Counted from the stretch's first letter, positions 16,487 to 26,307 are shown. The stretch is DNA of 64,000 nucleotides from Vibrio tapetis subsp. quintayensis (GCF_030409945.1 NZ_JAUFQV010000028.1:186001-250000), one strand, 5' to 3'. Numbers and translations: made by a program. The notes: generated from the letters alone by a model not told the origin.

Positions 16487-18402
16487 ACTATCGCGTCGAT
16501 TTAGCGGTTCTCTCTGATGAAAACAAAGTGTCTCGCTTCGGTATGACCTTGCACAACTTAAGTGACCAAGCTTTAACAGACTGGACTCTGCACTTTGCCG
16601 TAGACAGATACATACTGCCGGAAACACTCACTCAAGGCAGCATCAAACAGATAGGCGGCTACTGCCAGCTAAACCCTGATAATCAACAGGCACTAGAGGC
16701 GAACAACCACTATTACGTTGAATTTGACATTAATACCGTTCCATTTAGGTTTCTAACAGATGGCATTAACGATGCGTTCATTGAAGTCAACACGTCTTCA
16801 AACTCTAAAAGAATCAATGTTGATATCACACCAATTACATTAGCAAGCCCATACAAAGAAAGGACACACGTTCCAACAGTGTCTTCAGCTGAGTTATCAC
16901 TGATCCCTCAACCTTTATTTTTGGAAAGATCAGAAGGCCGTTTTATTCTCACTCCTGACGTAGGGATTAATCGCCAGTCTGAATTAGCTAATGTGGGCGT
17001 AAACTGGCTGATCGGCGAAATTGAAAAGAACGCTGATATAAGCTTATGTGAATCTGAAACGGGGAAAATCACTTATCGTTCGAATCCTACTCTCGATGAA
17101 GGCTGCTATAACCTAACCATATTAACCAACCAAATCTTGGTTGAATCGGGCTCTTCAAACGGGTTTGTTCATGCCAGCGCAACCTTGCTACAAATCATCT
17201 CAGGTCAACAAATTAACCTAGTTTTGCCCTGCTTGAGCATCAAGGATAAGCCGCGCTATCGATACCGCGGCATGATGCTAGACTGCGCGCGACACTTCCA
17301 TAGTGTTGAACAAGTAAAGTCGCTCATCAATCATTTGGCCAGTTACAAGTTCAACCATTTTCATTGGCACTTAACCGATGATGAAGGCTGGCGAATCGAA
17401 ATAAAAGCTTTCCCTGAATTAACCAAAATTGGAGCGTGGCGTGGCATTGATACCCCTATCGAGCCGCAATACAGCCATATTAATTCAACTTACGGTGGGT
17501 TTTATACCCAGGAAGATATTTCCGATGTTGTTCAATACGCCTTAGAGCGTGGGGTTACCGTGATCCCAGAGATCGACATACCAGGTCATTGCCGTGCAGC
17601 CATCAAGTCACTGCCCGATTTACTTGTTGATCCAGAAGATAAATCACAATATCGCAGTATTCAGTATTACAACGACAACGTATTGTCCCCTGCATTGTCA
17701 GGCACATATCAATTCGTTGACGCAGTATTAGAAGAAATCGCAGCACTGTTCCCCGCTCCTTATGTCCATATTGGTGCCGATGAAGTACCGAAAGGCGTAT
17801 GGACTCAAAGCCCTAGTTGCCAAGCCTTAATGGAGCAGCAAGGCTATGAAGACCCTAGTGAACTGCAAGGTCACTTGTTGCGTTATGCAGAACAAAAATT
17901 GAAATCTTTAGGTAAGCGAATGCTAGGTTGGGAGGAAGCTCAACACGGCGATAAAGTCAGTAAAGACACAGTTATCTTTTCGTGGCTGAGTGAAGAAGCC
18001 GCGCTGACATGCGCCCAAAAAGGCTTCGATGTCGTCCTGCAACCCGGACAAACCACTTACCTAGACATGACTCAAGACTTTGCACCCGAAGAGCACGGCG
18101 TTGACTGGGCCAACCCAATCCCATTGGAAAAAGCCTATCGATATGAACCTCTTAATTCACTAGCAGAAAACGATCCAATTCGAAACCGCGTATGGGGAGT
18201 TCAATGTGCGCTTTGGTGTGAAATCATCGAAAACCGTTCTCAGCTTGAATACATGGTATTCCCTAGAGTCACAGCAATGGCAGAAGTGAACTGGAGTGAT
18301 CAATCTCGGCGCGACTGGCTGGATTATCTAGCCAGACTACAAGGCCATTTAAGCCATTTAGATCGTCAAGGTGTTAACTACAGAAACCCTTGGCAACAGT
18401 AA
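16483..18402 (+). CDS. GH20 beta-N-acetylhexosaminidase, cytoplasmic
   Basis: A 639-residue family 20 enzyme with no signal peptide. An N-terminal carbohydrate-binding CHB_HEX-like part (about 1-130) and a GH20b domain (about 145-255) precede the catalytic barrel, which begins at YRYRGMMLDCARHF. The catalytic pair Asp433-Glu434 is in HIGADEVPKGVW; substrate-assisted catalysis on N-acetylated sugars is the family mechanism. It should hydrolyse (GlcNAc)2 and short oligomers to GlcNAc inside the cell. ATGA overlap with gspK. The following 76-base gap contains a GC-rich imperfect stem (GGGCG near 18430 with CGCCC near 18455) and then AAAGGA for chbP. Confidence 0.9.
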   Translation: MNYRVDLAVLSDENKVSRFGMTLHNLSDQALTDWTLHFAVDRYILPETLTQGSIKQIGGYCQLNPDNQQALEANNHYYVEFDINTVPFRFLTDGINDAFIEVNTSSNSKRINVDITPITLASPYKERTHVPTVSSAELSLIPQPLFLERSEGRFILTPDVGINRQSELANVGVNWLIGEIEKNADISLCESETGKITYRSNPTLDEGCYNLTILTNQILVESGSSNGFVHASATLLQIISGQQINLVLPCLSIKDKPRYRYRGMMLDCARHFHSVEQVKSLINHLASYKFNHFHWHLTDDEGWRIEIKAFPELTKIGAWRGIDTPIEPQYSHINSTYGGFYTQEDISDVVQYALERGVTVIPEIDIPGHCRAAIKSLPDLLVDPEDKSQYRSIQYYNDNVLSPALSGTYQFVDAVLEEIAALFPAPYVHIGADEVPKGVWTQSPSCQALMEQQGYEDPSELQGHLLRYAEQKLKSLGKRMLGWEEAQHGDKVSKDTVIFSWLSEEAALTCAQKGFDVVLQPGQTTYLDMTQDFAPEEHGVDWANPIPLEKAYRYEPLNSLAENDPIRNRVWGVQCALWCEIIENRSQLEYMVFPRVTAMAEVNWSDQSRRDWLDYLARLQGHLSHLDRQGVNYRNPWQQ

Positions 18403-18478
18403 TTACACACTTACAGAATTAGTATTTTAGGGCGTAGCGGCCAATGCATTACCGCCCAACTTAAAAGGAAATGAAGCA

Positions 18479-20884
18479 ATGAAATACGGCTATTTCGACA
18501 ACGACAACCGCGAATATGTCATTACACGTCCAGATGTACCTGCACCTTGGACTAACTACCTAGGTACGGAAAAATTCTGTACCGTAATTTCGCACAACGC
18601 AGGTGGGTATTCATTCTATAACTCACCCGAGCATAATCGTGTTACTAAGTTTCGTCCAAACGCTTCATTTGATCGCCCAGGGCACTACGTTTATTTGCGT
18701 GATGACGAAACCGGTGATTACTGGTCTATTTCATGGCAACCAGTGGCAAAAAGCCTAGACGAAGCAAGTTATGAAGTTCGTCACGGCTTGTCTTATTCCA
18801 AATTCAAATGCGAATACAAAGATATTACCGCTACTAAAACTCTATTTGTTCCAAAGGGCGAAGACGCCGAAGTTTGGGATGTTGTATTAAAAAATACCGG
18901 TGATAAACCACGTACTATCAGTGCATTTTCTTTTGTAGAGTTTTCATTTAGCCACATCGCATCGGATAATCAGAACCACCAAATGTCGTTGTACTCAGCG
19001 GGAACAGAATACAAAGATGGCGTTATTGAATACGACTTGTACTACAACACCGATGACTTTGAAGGCTTTTATTACCTAGCCTCAACCTTTGACCCAGACA
19101 GCTACGACGGCCAACGTGATAACTTCCTTGGCATGTACCGTGATGAGTCCAATCCAATTGCGGTGGAACAAGGTCGTTGCAGCAATAGTGCACAAACGTG
19201 TTACAACCACTGTGGTTCACTGCATAAGCAATTTGTTATCCAACCTGGTGAAGAAATTCGTTTTGCTTACGTGCTCGGTATTGGTAAAGGTAATGGCGCT
19301 AAACTACGCGCTAAATACCAAGACTTAACCAAACTTGACGAAGATTTCGCAGGCATCAAACAACACTGGGACGAGCGCTGCAATAAATTCCAAGTCACGT
19401 CGCCAAACGAAGGCTTGGATACCATGATCAACACGTGGACGCTTTACCAAGCCGAAACTTGTGTGGTTTGGTCTCGTTTTGCTTCTTTCATTGAAGTTGG
19501 CGGTCGTACTGGCCTTGGCTATCGTGATACGGCTCAAGACGCCATTTCTGTACCGCATTCAAATCCAGAAATGACACGTAAACGCTTAGTAGACCTACTC
19601 CGTGGGCAAGTAAAAGCGGGCTACGGCTTACACCTGTTTGATCCAGACTGGTTCGATCCTGAAAAAGCAGACGTTGTGCCATCCAAATCACCGACCGTTG
19701 TTCCAACACCAAGTGATGAAGATAAGATCCACGGTATCGAAGACACTTGTTCTGATGATCACCTGTGGATCGTCCCGACCATCTGTAAATACGTAATGGA
19801 AACCGGTGAAGAGAGCTTCTTCAACGAAGAAATTCCATACGCTGATGGCGGTATCGCTACGGTTTATGACCACATGAAAGCGGCGCTAAACTTCTCTGCT
19901 GAATACGTTGGCAACACCGGTATTTGTAAAGGTTTACGTGCTGACTGGAATGACTGTTTGAACCTAGGTGGTGGCGAATCATCAATGGTGTCTTTCCTGC
20001 ACTACTGGGCATTGCAAGAGTTTGTCGATCTAGCAAAACATTTAGGTCGCCATGATGATGTCGATACTTACACCACAATGGCAGAAGGCGTTCGCCAAGC
20101 CTGTGAAACTCACTTATGGGATGAAGAGGGCGGCTGGTACATCCGTGGCCTAACGAAAGATGGCGATAAAATTGGTACCGCTCAACAAACTGAAGGTCGT
20201 ATTCACCTTGAGTCAAATACACTAGCCGTGCTCTCTGGTGCGGTATCTCAAGAGCGTGGCGAGATTGCCATGGACTCGGTCGATGAGCACCTATATTCCG
20301 ATTACGGCTTACACCTAAACTCACCATCGTTCTCGACACCTAATGATGACATCGGCTTCGTTACTCGCGTTTACCAAGGCGTGAAAGAGAATGGTGCTAT
20401 CTTCTCGCACCCTAATCCATGGGCTTGGGTCGCAGAAGCAAAACTGGGCCGTGGCGATCAAGCGATGAAATTCTACGATGCGCTTAACCCATACAACCAA
20501 AACGACATGATTGAAACTCGCTATGCAGAACCTTACTCATACGTGCAGTTCATCATGGGACGAGATCATCAAGATCATGGCCGTGCCAATCACCCATGGC
20601 TAACAGGTACGTCAGGTTGGGCTTACTTCGCCGTAACCAACTTCATTTTAGGCGTACGTCTAGGATTTGACGGTCTGATTGTAGACCCATGTATCCCAAC
20701 AGACTGGCCTGGCTTTGAAGTTCGTCGTGAATGGCGTGATGCGGTCTATAACATCAAGGTTGAAAACCCTGACTCGGTAAGTAAGGGCGTAAAAACGTTA
20801 CTACTAAATGGCCAAGCCATTGAAGGCGCGATTCCAGTACAACCTGCTGGTAGCGTGAATGACGTAACGGTTATTTTAGGTTAA
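18479..20884 (+). CDS. chbP: N,N'-diacetylchitobiose phosphorylase (GH94)
   Basis: An 801-residue GH94 enzyme, exactly the length of the characterised Vibrio proteolyticus enzyme. It splits (GlcNAc)2 with phosphate to GlcNAc-1-phosphate and GlcNAc, saving one ATP. The N-terminal beta-sandwich begins MKYGYFDNDNREYVITRPD; the catalytic acid is Asp492 in RADWNDCLN, the same residue number as in the characterised enzyme. Phosphate-site residues lie around the TGTSGWAY block near the C-terminus. The product GlcNAc-1-P is the expected substrate of the mutase encoded next. A GGAAATGAAGCA stretch precedes the ATG. Confidence 0.95.
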   Translation: MKYGYFDNDNREYVITRPDVPAPWTNYLGTEKFCTVISHNAGGYSFYNSPEHNRVTKFRPNASFDRPGHYVYLRDDETGDYWSISWQPVAKSLDEASYEVRHGLSYSKFKCEYKDITATKTLFVPKGEDAEVWDVVLKNTGDKPRTISAFSFVEFSFSHIASDNQNHQMSLYSAGTEYKDGVIEYDLYYNTDDFEGFYYLASTFDPDSYDGQRDNFLGMYRDESNPIAVEQGRCSNSAQTCYNHCGSLHKQFVIQPGEEIRFAYVLGIGKGNGAKLRAKYQDLTKLDEDFAGIKQHWDERCNKFQVTSPNEGLDTMINTWTLYQAETCVVWSRFASFIEVGGRTGLGYRDTAQDAISVPHSNPEMTRKRLVDLLRGQVKAGYGLHLFDPDWFDPEKADVVPSKSPTVVPTPSDEDKIHGIEDTCSDDHLWIVPTICKYVMETGEESFFNEEIPYADGGIATVYDHMKAALNFSAEYVGNTGICKGLRADWNDCLNLGGGESSMVSFLHYWALQEFVDLAKHLGRHDDVDTYTTMAEGVRQACETHLWDEEGGWYIRGLTKDGDKIGTAQQTEGRIHLESNTLAVLSGAVSQERGEIAMDSVDEHLYSDYGLHLNSPSFSTPNDDIGFVTRVYQGVKENGAIFSHPNPWAWVAEAKLGRGDQAMKFYDALNPYNQNDMIETRYAEPYSYVQFIMGRDHQDHGRANHPWLTGTSGWAYFAVTNFILGVRLGFDGLIVDPCIPTDWPGFEVRREWRDAVYNIKVENPDSVSKGVKTLLLNGQAIEGAIPVQPAGSVNDVTVILG

Positions 20885-20891
20885 TTACTTT

Positions 20892-20912
20892 GAGGGGAGC
20901 ACTTCTCCCCTC
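20892..20912 (+). terminator. Intercistronic stem-loop after chbP
   Basis: An 8-bp perfect stem (GAGGGGAG at 20892-20899, CTCCCCTC at 20905-20912) has a 5-base loop and no T-tract. It lies eight bases after the chbP stop, probably an mRNA-stabilising or partial termination element ahead of the mutase gene. Confidence 0.5.
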
Positions 20913-20970
20913 CTCTAGTGCCGATAAAAAATTGGCACAAATAGCAACGCGAGAGAAATAGGATTTTATT

Positions 20971-22383
20971 ATGATCAAGTTCGGTACCGGTGGCTGGCGC
21001 GCCTTTATCGGTGAAGAGTTTACCAAGGACAATGTCTGCCTTGTGGCTCAAGCCGTCGCCAACATTATGATCGATGAAGCAGTATCAGATGAAGGTTTTG
21101 TTGTCGGATTCGACCGACGTTTCTTGTCTGATAAAGCTGGGCGGTGGTTCGCGCAAGTTCTAGCTGCAAATGGCATTCAAACCAGTTTCATAGACAAATT
21201 TGTTCCAACTCCAATCGTCATGTTCAAAGCGAAGGAAATGGGGTGTGCCTACTCGGCTTGTATCACCGCATCTCATAACCCTGCCGACTATAATGGCATT
21301 AAGGTGTTTATTCGTGGCGGCCGTGATGCTGACGAAATCATCACTGAAAAAATTGAAAGCCAAGTTGCACATCTCACACAGAAAGATGTGAAATCGATAG
21401 ACTTTGAAGCCGCCGTTGGCAACGGTTCGATACTGGTTATCAACCCAATGAACGAATTTGTCGATTCAATCATCGACTTCATTGATATTGAAGCCATCAA
21501 AAAAGCCAATTTGCGCGTGCTGATTGACCCTATGTTCGGCGTAGCAAAGAATGCTCTGCAAACGGTATTAATCAACGGTCGTTGTGATGTCGACGTGATC
21601 AACGATGGCAAAAACCCTGACTTTGGTGGCCTAATGCCCTCACCGAATGCCGCTACTTTGTATTTACTAAAGCACCTTGTTGCGGCAGAAAAATACGACA
21701 TTGGCATCGGTACCGATGGCGACGCTGACCGCTTAGGTATTATCGATGAAAAAGGTAACTTCATTCACCCTAACGAAGTGCTAATTTTGTTGTATTACTA
21801 CTTGCTTGAGTACAAAGGCTGGAAAGGCTCGGTTGTGCGCAATATCGCCACCACTCACCTATTAGACAAAATCGCCCATGCCCATGGTGAAAAGAGCTTT
21901 GAGGTTCCAGTAGGCTTTAAGCATATTAGCTCCCAAATGGAAGCCGATGATTCGCTAATTGGCGGTGAAAGTTCTGGTGGTTTAACCATTCGAGGCCATA
22001 TCAAAGGTAAAGATGGCGTTTTTGCTTCTAGTCTTTTAGTCGAAATGATCAGTGTTACTGGCAAGAAATTGTCGGAAATGCTTGATGAGATTTACGCAAA
22101 ATATGGTTATGCCTACACAGCAGAAGGCGATTGCACTTTCAAAGCTTCAGAAAAAGACGCGCTGTATGCTCGTATTTATGTTGAAAAACAACTACCTGAA
22201 TTTGAATATGAAATTGAGCGTGTTAGCTATGAAGACGGGGCGAAAGTCTACTTCAAAAATGGCGGCTGGGTTATTGCCCGCTTCTCAGGTACAGAGCCAT
22301 TACTACGAATATTCGCCGAAATGGCCGATCAAACCACCGCTGAGAAGGTGGTAAATCAAGTGAAAGCGTTCCTTTCATTATAG
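20971..22383 (+). CDS. Phosphohexomutase, likely GlcNAc-1-P to GlcNAc-6-P
   Basis: A 470-residue alpha-D-phosphohexomutase with all four family loops: the phosphoserine loop TASHNPADYNG, the Mg loop GTDGDADRLG, the sugar loop GGESSGGLT, and the phosphate loop RFSGTEPLLRIF. As last gene of the chitobiose operon it should convert the GlcNAc-1-P made by ChbP into GlcNAc-6-P for entry to the nag pathway; that substrate is inferred from position. It could instead work on glucose or mannose phosphates. A terminator lies about 100 bases downstream. The intervening 22384-22479 holds nothing recognisable. Confidence 0.85.
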   Translation: MIKFGTGGWRAFIGEEFTKDNVCLVAQAVANIMIDEAVSDEGFVVGFDRRFLSDKAGRWFAQVLAANGIQTSFIDKFVPTPIVMFKAKEMGCAYSACITASHNPADYNGIKVFIRGGRDADEIITEKIESQVAHLTQKDVKSIDFEAAVGNGSILVINPMNEFVDSIIDFIDIEAIKKANLRVLIDPMFGVAKNALQTVLINGRCDVDVINDGKNPDFGGLMPSPNAATLYLLKHLVAAEKYDIGIGTDGDADRLGIIDEKGNFIHPNEVLILLYYYLLEYKGWKGSVVRNIATTHLLDKIAHAHGEKSFEVPVGFKHISSQMEADDSLIGGESSGGLTIRGHIKGKDGVFASSLLVEMISVTGKKLSEMLDEIYAKYGYAYTAEGDCTFKASEKDALYARIYVEKQLPEFEYEIERVSYEDGAKVYFKNGGWVIARFSGTEPLLRIFAEMADQTTAEKVVNQVKAFLSL

Positions 22384-22479
22384 TGGTGACGGTAACATCG
22401 CGCTGTATCGATGTCGCCCTCTCACCCTTTGGACATCGTTTTTAGCTGGTCACTAAAAGCACTCCCTATAGGTCCATTG

Positions 22480-22506
22480 AGCCCAGCAATTTTGTTGGGC
22501 TTTTTC
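22480..22506 (+). terminator. Terminator of the chitobiose operon
   Basis: A stem of about nine pairs (AGCCCAGCA at 22480-22488 with TGTTGGGCT at 22493-22501, one G-T pair) is followed by a T-tract. It abuts the convergent fbpC stop codon. Confidence 0.85.
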
Positions 22507-23538
22507 TTAGGAAAAAATCAGCGCGCCTTGAGTCTCTATTTTCACGTTAACACTCTGTCCAACGCATAACGCTTCGCATGAGCTGGCGAGTAACCGAATA
22601 CCATGAGCCTCAATCACGTAACGACAATGGTCGCCCATAAACTGTTGCTCTAATATTTCGATGCCACTATCGGAAGACGCACTGATATTCACATGTTGTG
22701 GTCGTAATAATAGCTCGCAGTTTTGCTCTTCGACTAACGTATTTCCTGCATCGCTCTCCAACTCCCCAAAAACCGTTAAGAAACGCTTATTGCCCAACGC
22801 TTTAGCAGGTAAATAGCTACCACCACCTAAGAAATCTGCCACAAATTTACTTGATGGTTGAAAGTACAACTCAGCAGCAGTACCAAATTGTTCGATGACA
22901 CCGTTATTCATTACCGCCATTTTATCTGAAAATGCGAACGCTTCTTCTCGGCTATGAGTAACAAATATAGCCGTCACACCTTGCTGCTTAAATATTTTAC
23001 GGATCTCACCGATCAACGTATGACGTACCTGGGTATCAATATTAGAAAACGGTTCATCTAGCAATAGTAAATCCGGCTTATATGCCAATGAGCGTGCGAT
23101 AGCGACTCGTTGTTGCTGACCACCAGACAGTTGATGAGGGTAACGCTCGCCAAGCCCTGTTAGCTTCACCAAATCGAGCATGTCATTTACTTTCTGATTA
23201 CGCTCAGTACTAGAGAGTTGGCGTAAACCAAAGCCAACATTGTCAGCGACAGTGAGATGTGGAAATAGCGCATAATCCTGAAAAATCATACCGATGTTGC
23301 GTTTTTCCGGTGCAAGCCAACGCTTTCCATCATCAAGAGTTAGGCCCCCCAAGGTCAGTTTTCCTGAACTAAGAGGAAGCAAGCCAGCGATGGCTTTCAG
23401 CAAAGTCGTTTTACCACAACCACTGGCGCCTAATAAGCACACTATCTCGCCTTGCTCAACCTTCAAAGATAAGGATTCAAGCACCGTTAATTCTTGGTAT
23501 TGGCAGGTAAGATTTTGAACAGCCAAAGCAGTACTCAT
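22507..23538 (-). CDS. fbpC: Ferric iron ABC transporter ATP-binding protein
   Basis: A 343-residue CUT1/FbpC-type ATPase. Walker A is GASGCGKTT, the Q-loop is in MIFQDYALFPHLTV, the signature is LSGGQQQR, Walker B is LLLLDEPFSNID, and there is a C-terminal TOBE-like regulatory domain from about 240. It energises uptake of ferric iron through FbpB. Its ATG overlaps the fbpB stop by one base (TAATG), so it is last in a coupled fbpA-fbpB-fbpC operon read leftwards. Confidence 0.92.
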   Translation of the reverse strand: MSTALAVQNLTCQYQELTVLESLSLKVEQGEIVCLLGASGCGKTTLLKAIAGLLPLSSGKLTLGGLTLDDGKRWLAPEKRNIGMIFQDYALFPHLTVADNVGFGLRQLSSTERNQKVNDMLDLVKLTGLGERYPHQLSGGQQQRVAIARSLAYKPDLLLLDEPFSNIDTQVRHTLIGEIRKIFKQQGVTAIFVTHSREEAFAFSDKMAVMNNGVIEQFGTAAELYFQPSSKFVADFLGGGSYLPAKALGNKRFLTVFGELESDAGNTLVEEQNCELLLRPQHVNISASSDSGIEILEQQFMGDHCRYVIEAHGIRLLASSCEALCVGQSVNVKIETQGALIFS

Positions 23539-25163
23539 TAGTGGTCTCTCTCTAAAGAACGGTTGACGACGATCAGTGGTATCAGCCCTACAAGCACGAG
23601 TAAAACTGCAGGAAGCGCTGCTAATTCAAGGTGCTCATCGGAAGCAAAATTAAAAACATAGGTCGCAAGGGTTTCAAAGTTAAACGGTCGAAGCAGTAAC
23701 GCTGCATTAAGCTCTTTCATTGATTCAATAAATACCAATAGCCCCGCGATTAAAGCACCTCGTCTGACTAGTGGCAAATGGACACGCTTTAACATTTGAT
23801 TGGCATTGCAGCCCATCGTACGTGTCGCCATATCTAAAGATGGGGAGACTTTATTTAGATTACTTTCAATACTACCAATGGCCACCGCAGAGAAGCGGAC
23901 AACCATAGCAAAAATTAATGCGAACATAGAGCCTGAGAATATCAACCCAGGCCTGCCCCACTCCATATACTTAGCAATATCGTTAACCATATGGTCCATT
24001 GAAATGACAGGTGCCATTACTCCGATAGCCAACACCGTGCCAGGAACCGCATACCCCATAGAAGATAAACGCATGGCAAGCACGCTGCCTTTTGACTGGT
24101 TTATGCGTTGATTAAAGTTCACTACCAAAGCAATAAACACAGCAATCACCGCTGCCGTTATCGACACATAAAGACTATTTAGCGCATATTGACGAAATTC
24201 AGCAGTCCAGCTTTGGTCAAAGTACTTAAAAGCATAAATGCACAGTTGCATTAACGGAAAAGTAAAGGCAACGGAAACAAGCCCCCAGCACCACAGTAAT
24301 GCGAGCCATTTTTTCGTCCCCGTTAATGTGGTTCGTATATCTTCATGGCTACTGTATTGGCTTTGGAATAGCTTTTGCTTTCTTCGGCTATAGCGCTCAC
24401 TAGAAAGGAAAACAATGACAACCACCAGCATCAATGCCGATATTTTAGCGGCTGCAGTGAGGTTAGAATAACCAAGCCAAGTATCATATACCGCGGTTGT
24501 TAACGTATTGACCGCAAAATAACTCACGGTTCCAAAGTCACCGATGGTTTCCATGGCAACTAGAGACAAACCCACAGCAATTGATGGCCTAGCTAATGGT
24601 AAAGAAATGCGCTTAAAGGTCTCCCACGGAGAACACTTTAATAATCGAGCGGATTGCAGCAAAGAAACGTTTTGTTCCATGAATGCCGCTCGAGCTAACA
24701 GATATACATAGGGGTAGAGCACAAGAGACAGAACAAAAATGGCGCCAGGAAGCGTCCTTAAATCAGGGAACCAGTATTCACCAGGCCCCCATCCCGTAAG
24801 ATTTCGGAGCATCACCTGAACAGGGCCAGCAAAATCAAACCAATCGGTAAAGATATACCCCACAATATAACCGGGCATCGCCAACGGCAAAACCAAAGCC
24901 CATTGCAGTATTTTTTCACTCGGCAATTTACACATTGCCATGAGCCATGCACTAGGCACCCCCATCAGCAATGAGAGCAACATAACACCCACAACTAACA
25001 CTACCGTATTGTAGGCATAGGTTGGCATGACCGTGTTGAGTAAATGGTGGAACAGATCGTCTGCGTCCCCCATGGATTTATAGAAGATCGCTAAGATCGG
25101 CAAAACCAGCAGTAGAGCAAAGCTCCCACTGCTGGTTTTCCAAAGATTATGTTTTTCTTTCAT
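23538..25163 (-). CDS. fbpB: Ferric iron ABC transporter permease, fused two-domain type
   Basis: A 541-residue permease with two tandem binding-protein-dependent transport domains, the normal FbpB/ThiP layout: about 12 hydrophobic segments and two EAA-type coupling loops (one near SARLLKCSPWETFKRISLPLA, one near ATRTMGCNANQMLKRVHLP). It forms the whole membrane channel, so no second permease gene is needed. Two stem-loops separate it from fbpA upstream. Confidence 0.92.
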   Translation of the reverse strand: MKEKHNLWKTSSGSFALLLVLPILAIFYKSMGDADDLFHHLLNTVMPTYAYNTVVLVVGVMLLSLLMGVPSAWLMAMCKLPSEKILQWALVLPLAMPGYIVGYIFTDWFDFAGPVQVMLRNLTGWGPGEYWFPDLRTLPGAIFVLSLVLYPYVYLLARAAFMEQNVSLLQSARLLKCSPWETFKRISLPLARPSIAVGLSLVAMETIGDFGTVSYFAVNTLTTAVYDTWLGYSNLTAAAKISALMLVVVIVFLSSERYSRRKQKLFQSQYSSHEDIRTTLTGTKKWLALLWCWGLVSVAFTFPLMQLCIYAFKYFDQSWTAEFRQYALNSLYVSITAAVIAVFIALVVNFNQRINQSKGSVLAMRLSSMGYAVPGTVLAIGVMAPVISMDHMVNDIAKYMEWGRPGLIFSGSMFALIFAMVVRFSAVAIGSIESNLNKVSPSLDMATRTMGCNANQMLKRVHLPLVRRGALIAGLLVFIESMKELNAALLLRPFNFETLATYVFNFASDEHLELAALPAVLLVLVGLIPLIVVNRSLERDH

Positions 25164-25178
25164 TGCCTACAAACTACA

Positions 25179-25207
25179 AAAAACATGAAATCAACTTTCA
25201 TGTTTTT
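25179..25207 (-). terminator. Stem-loop in the fbpA-fbpB gap, fbpB-proximal
   Basis: A 12-base perfect arm pair (AAAAACATGAAA at 25179-25190, TTTCATGTTTTT at 25196-25207) with a 5-base loop gives a U-rich end on the minus transcript. It is likely a partial terminator that lowers fbpBC relative to fbpA. Confidence 0.65.
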
Positions 25208-25215
25208 AGAAAACT

Positions 25216-25240
25216 AAGGGATATAACAAGTATATCCCTT
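25216..25240 (-). terminator. Stem-loop directly after fbpA
   Basis: A 10-base perfect inverted repeat (AAGGGATATA at 25216-25225, TATATCCCTT at 25231-25240) has a 5-base loop and ends nine bases before the fbpA stop. There is no clear T-tract; it is probably an mRNA 3'-protection element. Confidence 0.5.
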
Positions 25241-25249
25241 AATGGTGCA

Positions 25250-26263
25250 TTAAAGGTCAAATTTCACTTCATCAAGAAGTTTAATTGCCGCGCTGTGATA
25301 CTCAGCAATTTTATCTAGAGATAAATCATCTGCACGGAACTCGCCCCATGAAGCAACAAGCTCAGATGGTGCTACGCCGGCTTTAACTGGGCTCTCAAAG
25401 TTCACTTCAGCATACATGCTCTGTGCTGTTGATTCCGTTAGAAATTCCATCAGTTTTTGAGCATTATCTTTGTTTGGCGAGTATTTAGCCATTGCCATGC
25501 CACTGATGTTTACGTGAGTACCTTCCGCGTTTTGGTTCGGGAAGTTAATGTATACCGCATCAGCCCAAGCTTTTTGCTCTTTATCGTTAACCATTTTACC
25601 AAGGTAGTAGCTGTTACCTAAAGAAACGTCACATAGACCTTCTTTGATAGCTTTAACTTGACCGCGGTCGTTGCCTTGAGGTTTACGAGCTAGATTAGCT
25701 TTTACGCCTTCCAACCAAGCTTTTGTTTCTGCTTCACCTTTGTGAGCAATCATCGCAGAAACTAGAGATACATTGTATGGGTGCTTACCACTACGAGTAC
25801 AAATTTTACCTTTGAACTCTGGAGTTGCTAAATCAGCGTAAGTGAAATCATCACCCAACTTACCAACACGATCACGAGATGAGTAAACGGCACGAGCACG
25901 AGTAGTAATGCCAAACCACTGATTGTCTACATCTTGGTACTGAGCAGGAATATTCGCTTCAATGATTTTACTGTTTACAGGTTGAACTAGATCTTTATTT
26001 GAAAGTTCTGCAAGACGGCTGATATCAACCGTTAAGATAACGTCAGCTGGGCTGTATTCGCCTTCTTGAGCTAACTTTTCTGCTAAACCTTTTTTGGCGA
26101 ACTTCACGTTTACTTTAATGCCCGTTTCTTTTGTAAACTCGTTGAACATAGGCTCAACAAGGAAAGGTTGACGGTAAGAGTAAACATTGACTTCGTCTGC
26201 AGCCATAGCTTGAGGAGCTAGAACACCACATGCAACAGCGGCTAAGGTTAGCATTTTTTTCAT
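25250..26263 (-). CDS. fbpA: Ferric iron-binding periplasmic protein
   Basis: A 337-residue periplasmic binding protein of the transferrin-like FbpA family. The signal peptide MKKMLTLAAVACGVLAPQAMA is cleaved after residue 21. The mature start EVNVYSYRQ and the adjacent tyrosine pair in SLGNSYYLGKM are the usual iron-coordinating features. It delivers Fe3+ to FbpBC. AAGGA precedes the ATG, and a perfect Fur palindrome lies 26 bases upstream, overlapping the expected transcription start, so iron repression is nearly certain. Confidence 0.93.
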   Translation of the reverse strand: MKKMLTLAAVACGVLAPQAMAADEVNVYSYRQPFLVEPMFNEFTKETGIKVNVKFAKKGLAEKLAQEGEYSPADVILTVDISRLAELSNKDLVQPVNSKIIEANIPAQYQDVDNQWFGITTRARAVYSSRDRVGKLGDDFTYADLATPEFKGKICTRSGKHPYNVSLVSAMIAHKGEAETKAWLEGVKANLARKPQGNDRGQVKAIKEGLCDVSLGNSYYLGKMVNDKEQKAWADAVYINFPNQNAEGTHVNISGMAMAKYSPNKDNAQKLMEFLTESTAQSMYAEVNFESPVKAGVAPSELVASWGEFRADDLSLDKIAEYHSAAIKLLDEVKFDL

Positions 26264-26288
26264 TAGTTCAATCCTTTATAAAAATGGT

Positions 26289-26307
26289 AATGATAAGGCT
26301 TATCATT
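26289..26307 (-). promoter_or_regulatory. Fur box of fbpABC
   Basis: AATGATAAGGCTTATCATT is a perfect 8-3-8 palindrome agreeing with the Fur 7-1-7 pattern (TGATAA-N-TTATCA type). It covers the likely +1 region of the fbpA promoter. Confidence 0.88.

Noticed and set aside
19857..20339. 160-codon minus-strand frame inside chbP
   Set aside because: Antisense shadow of a conserved GH94 gene; no start site or motif.
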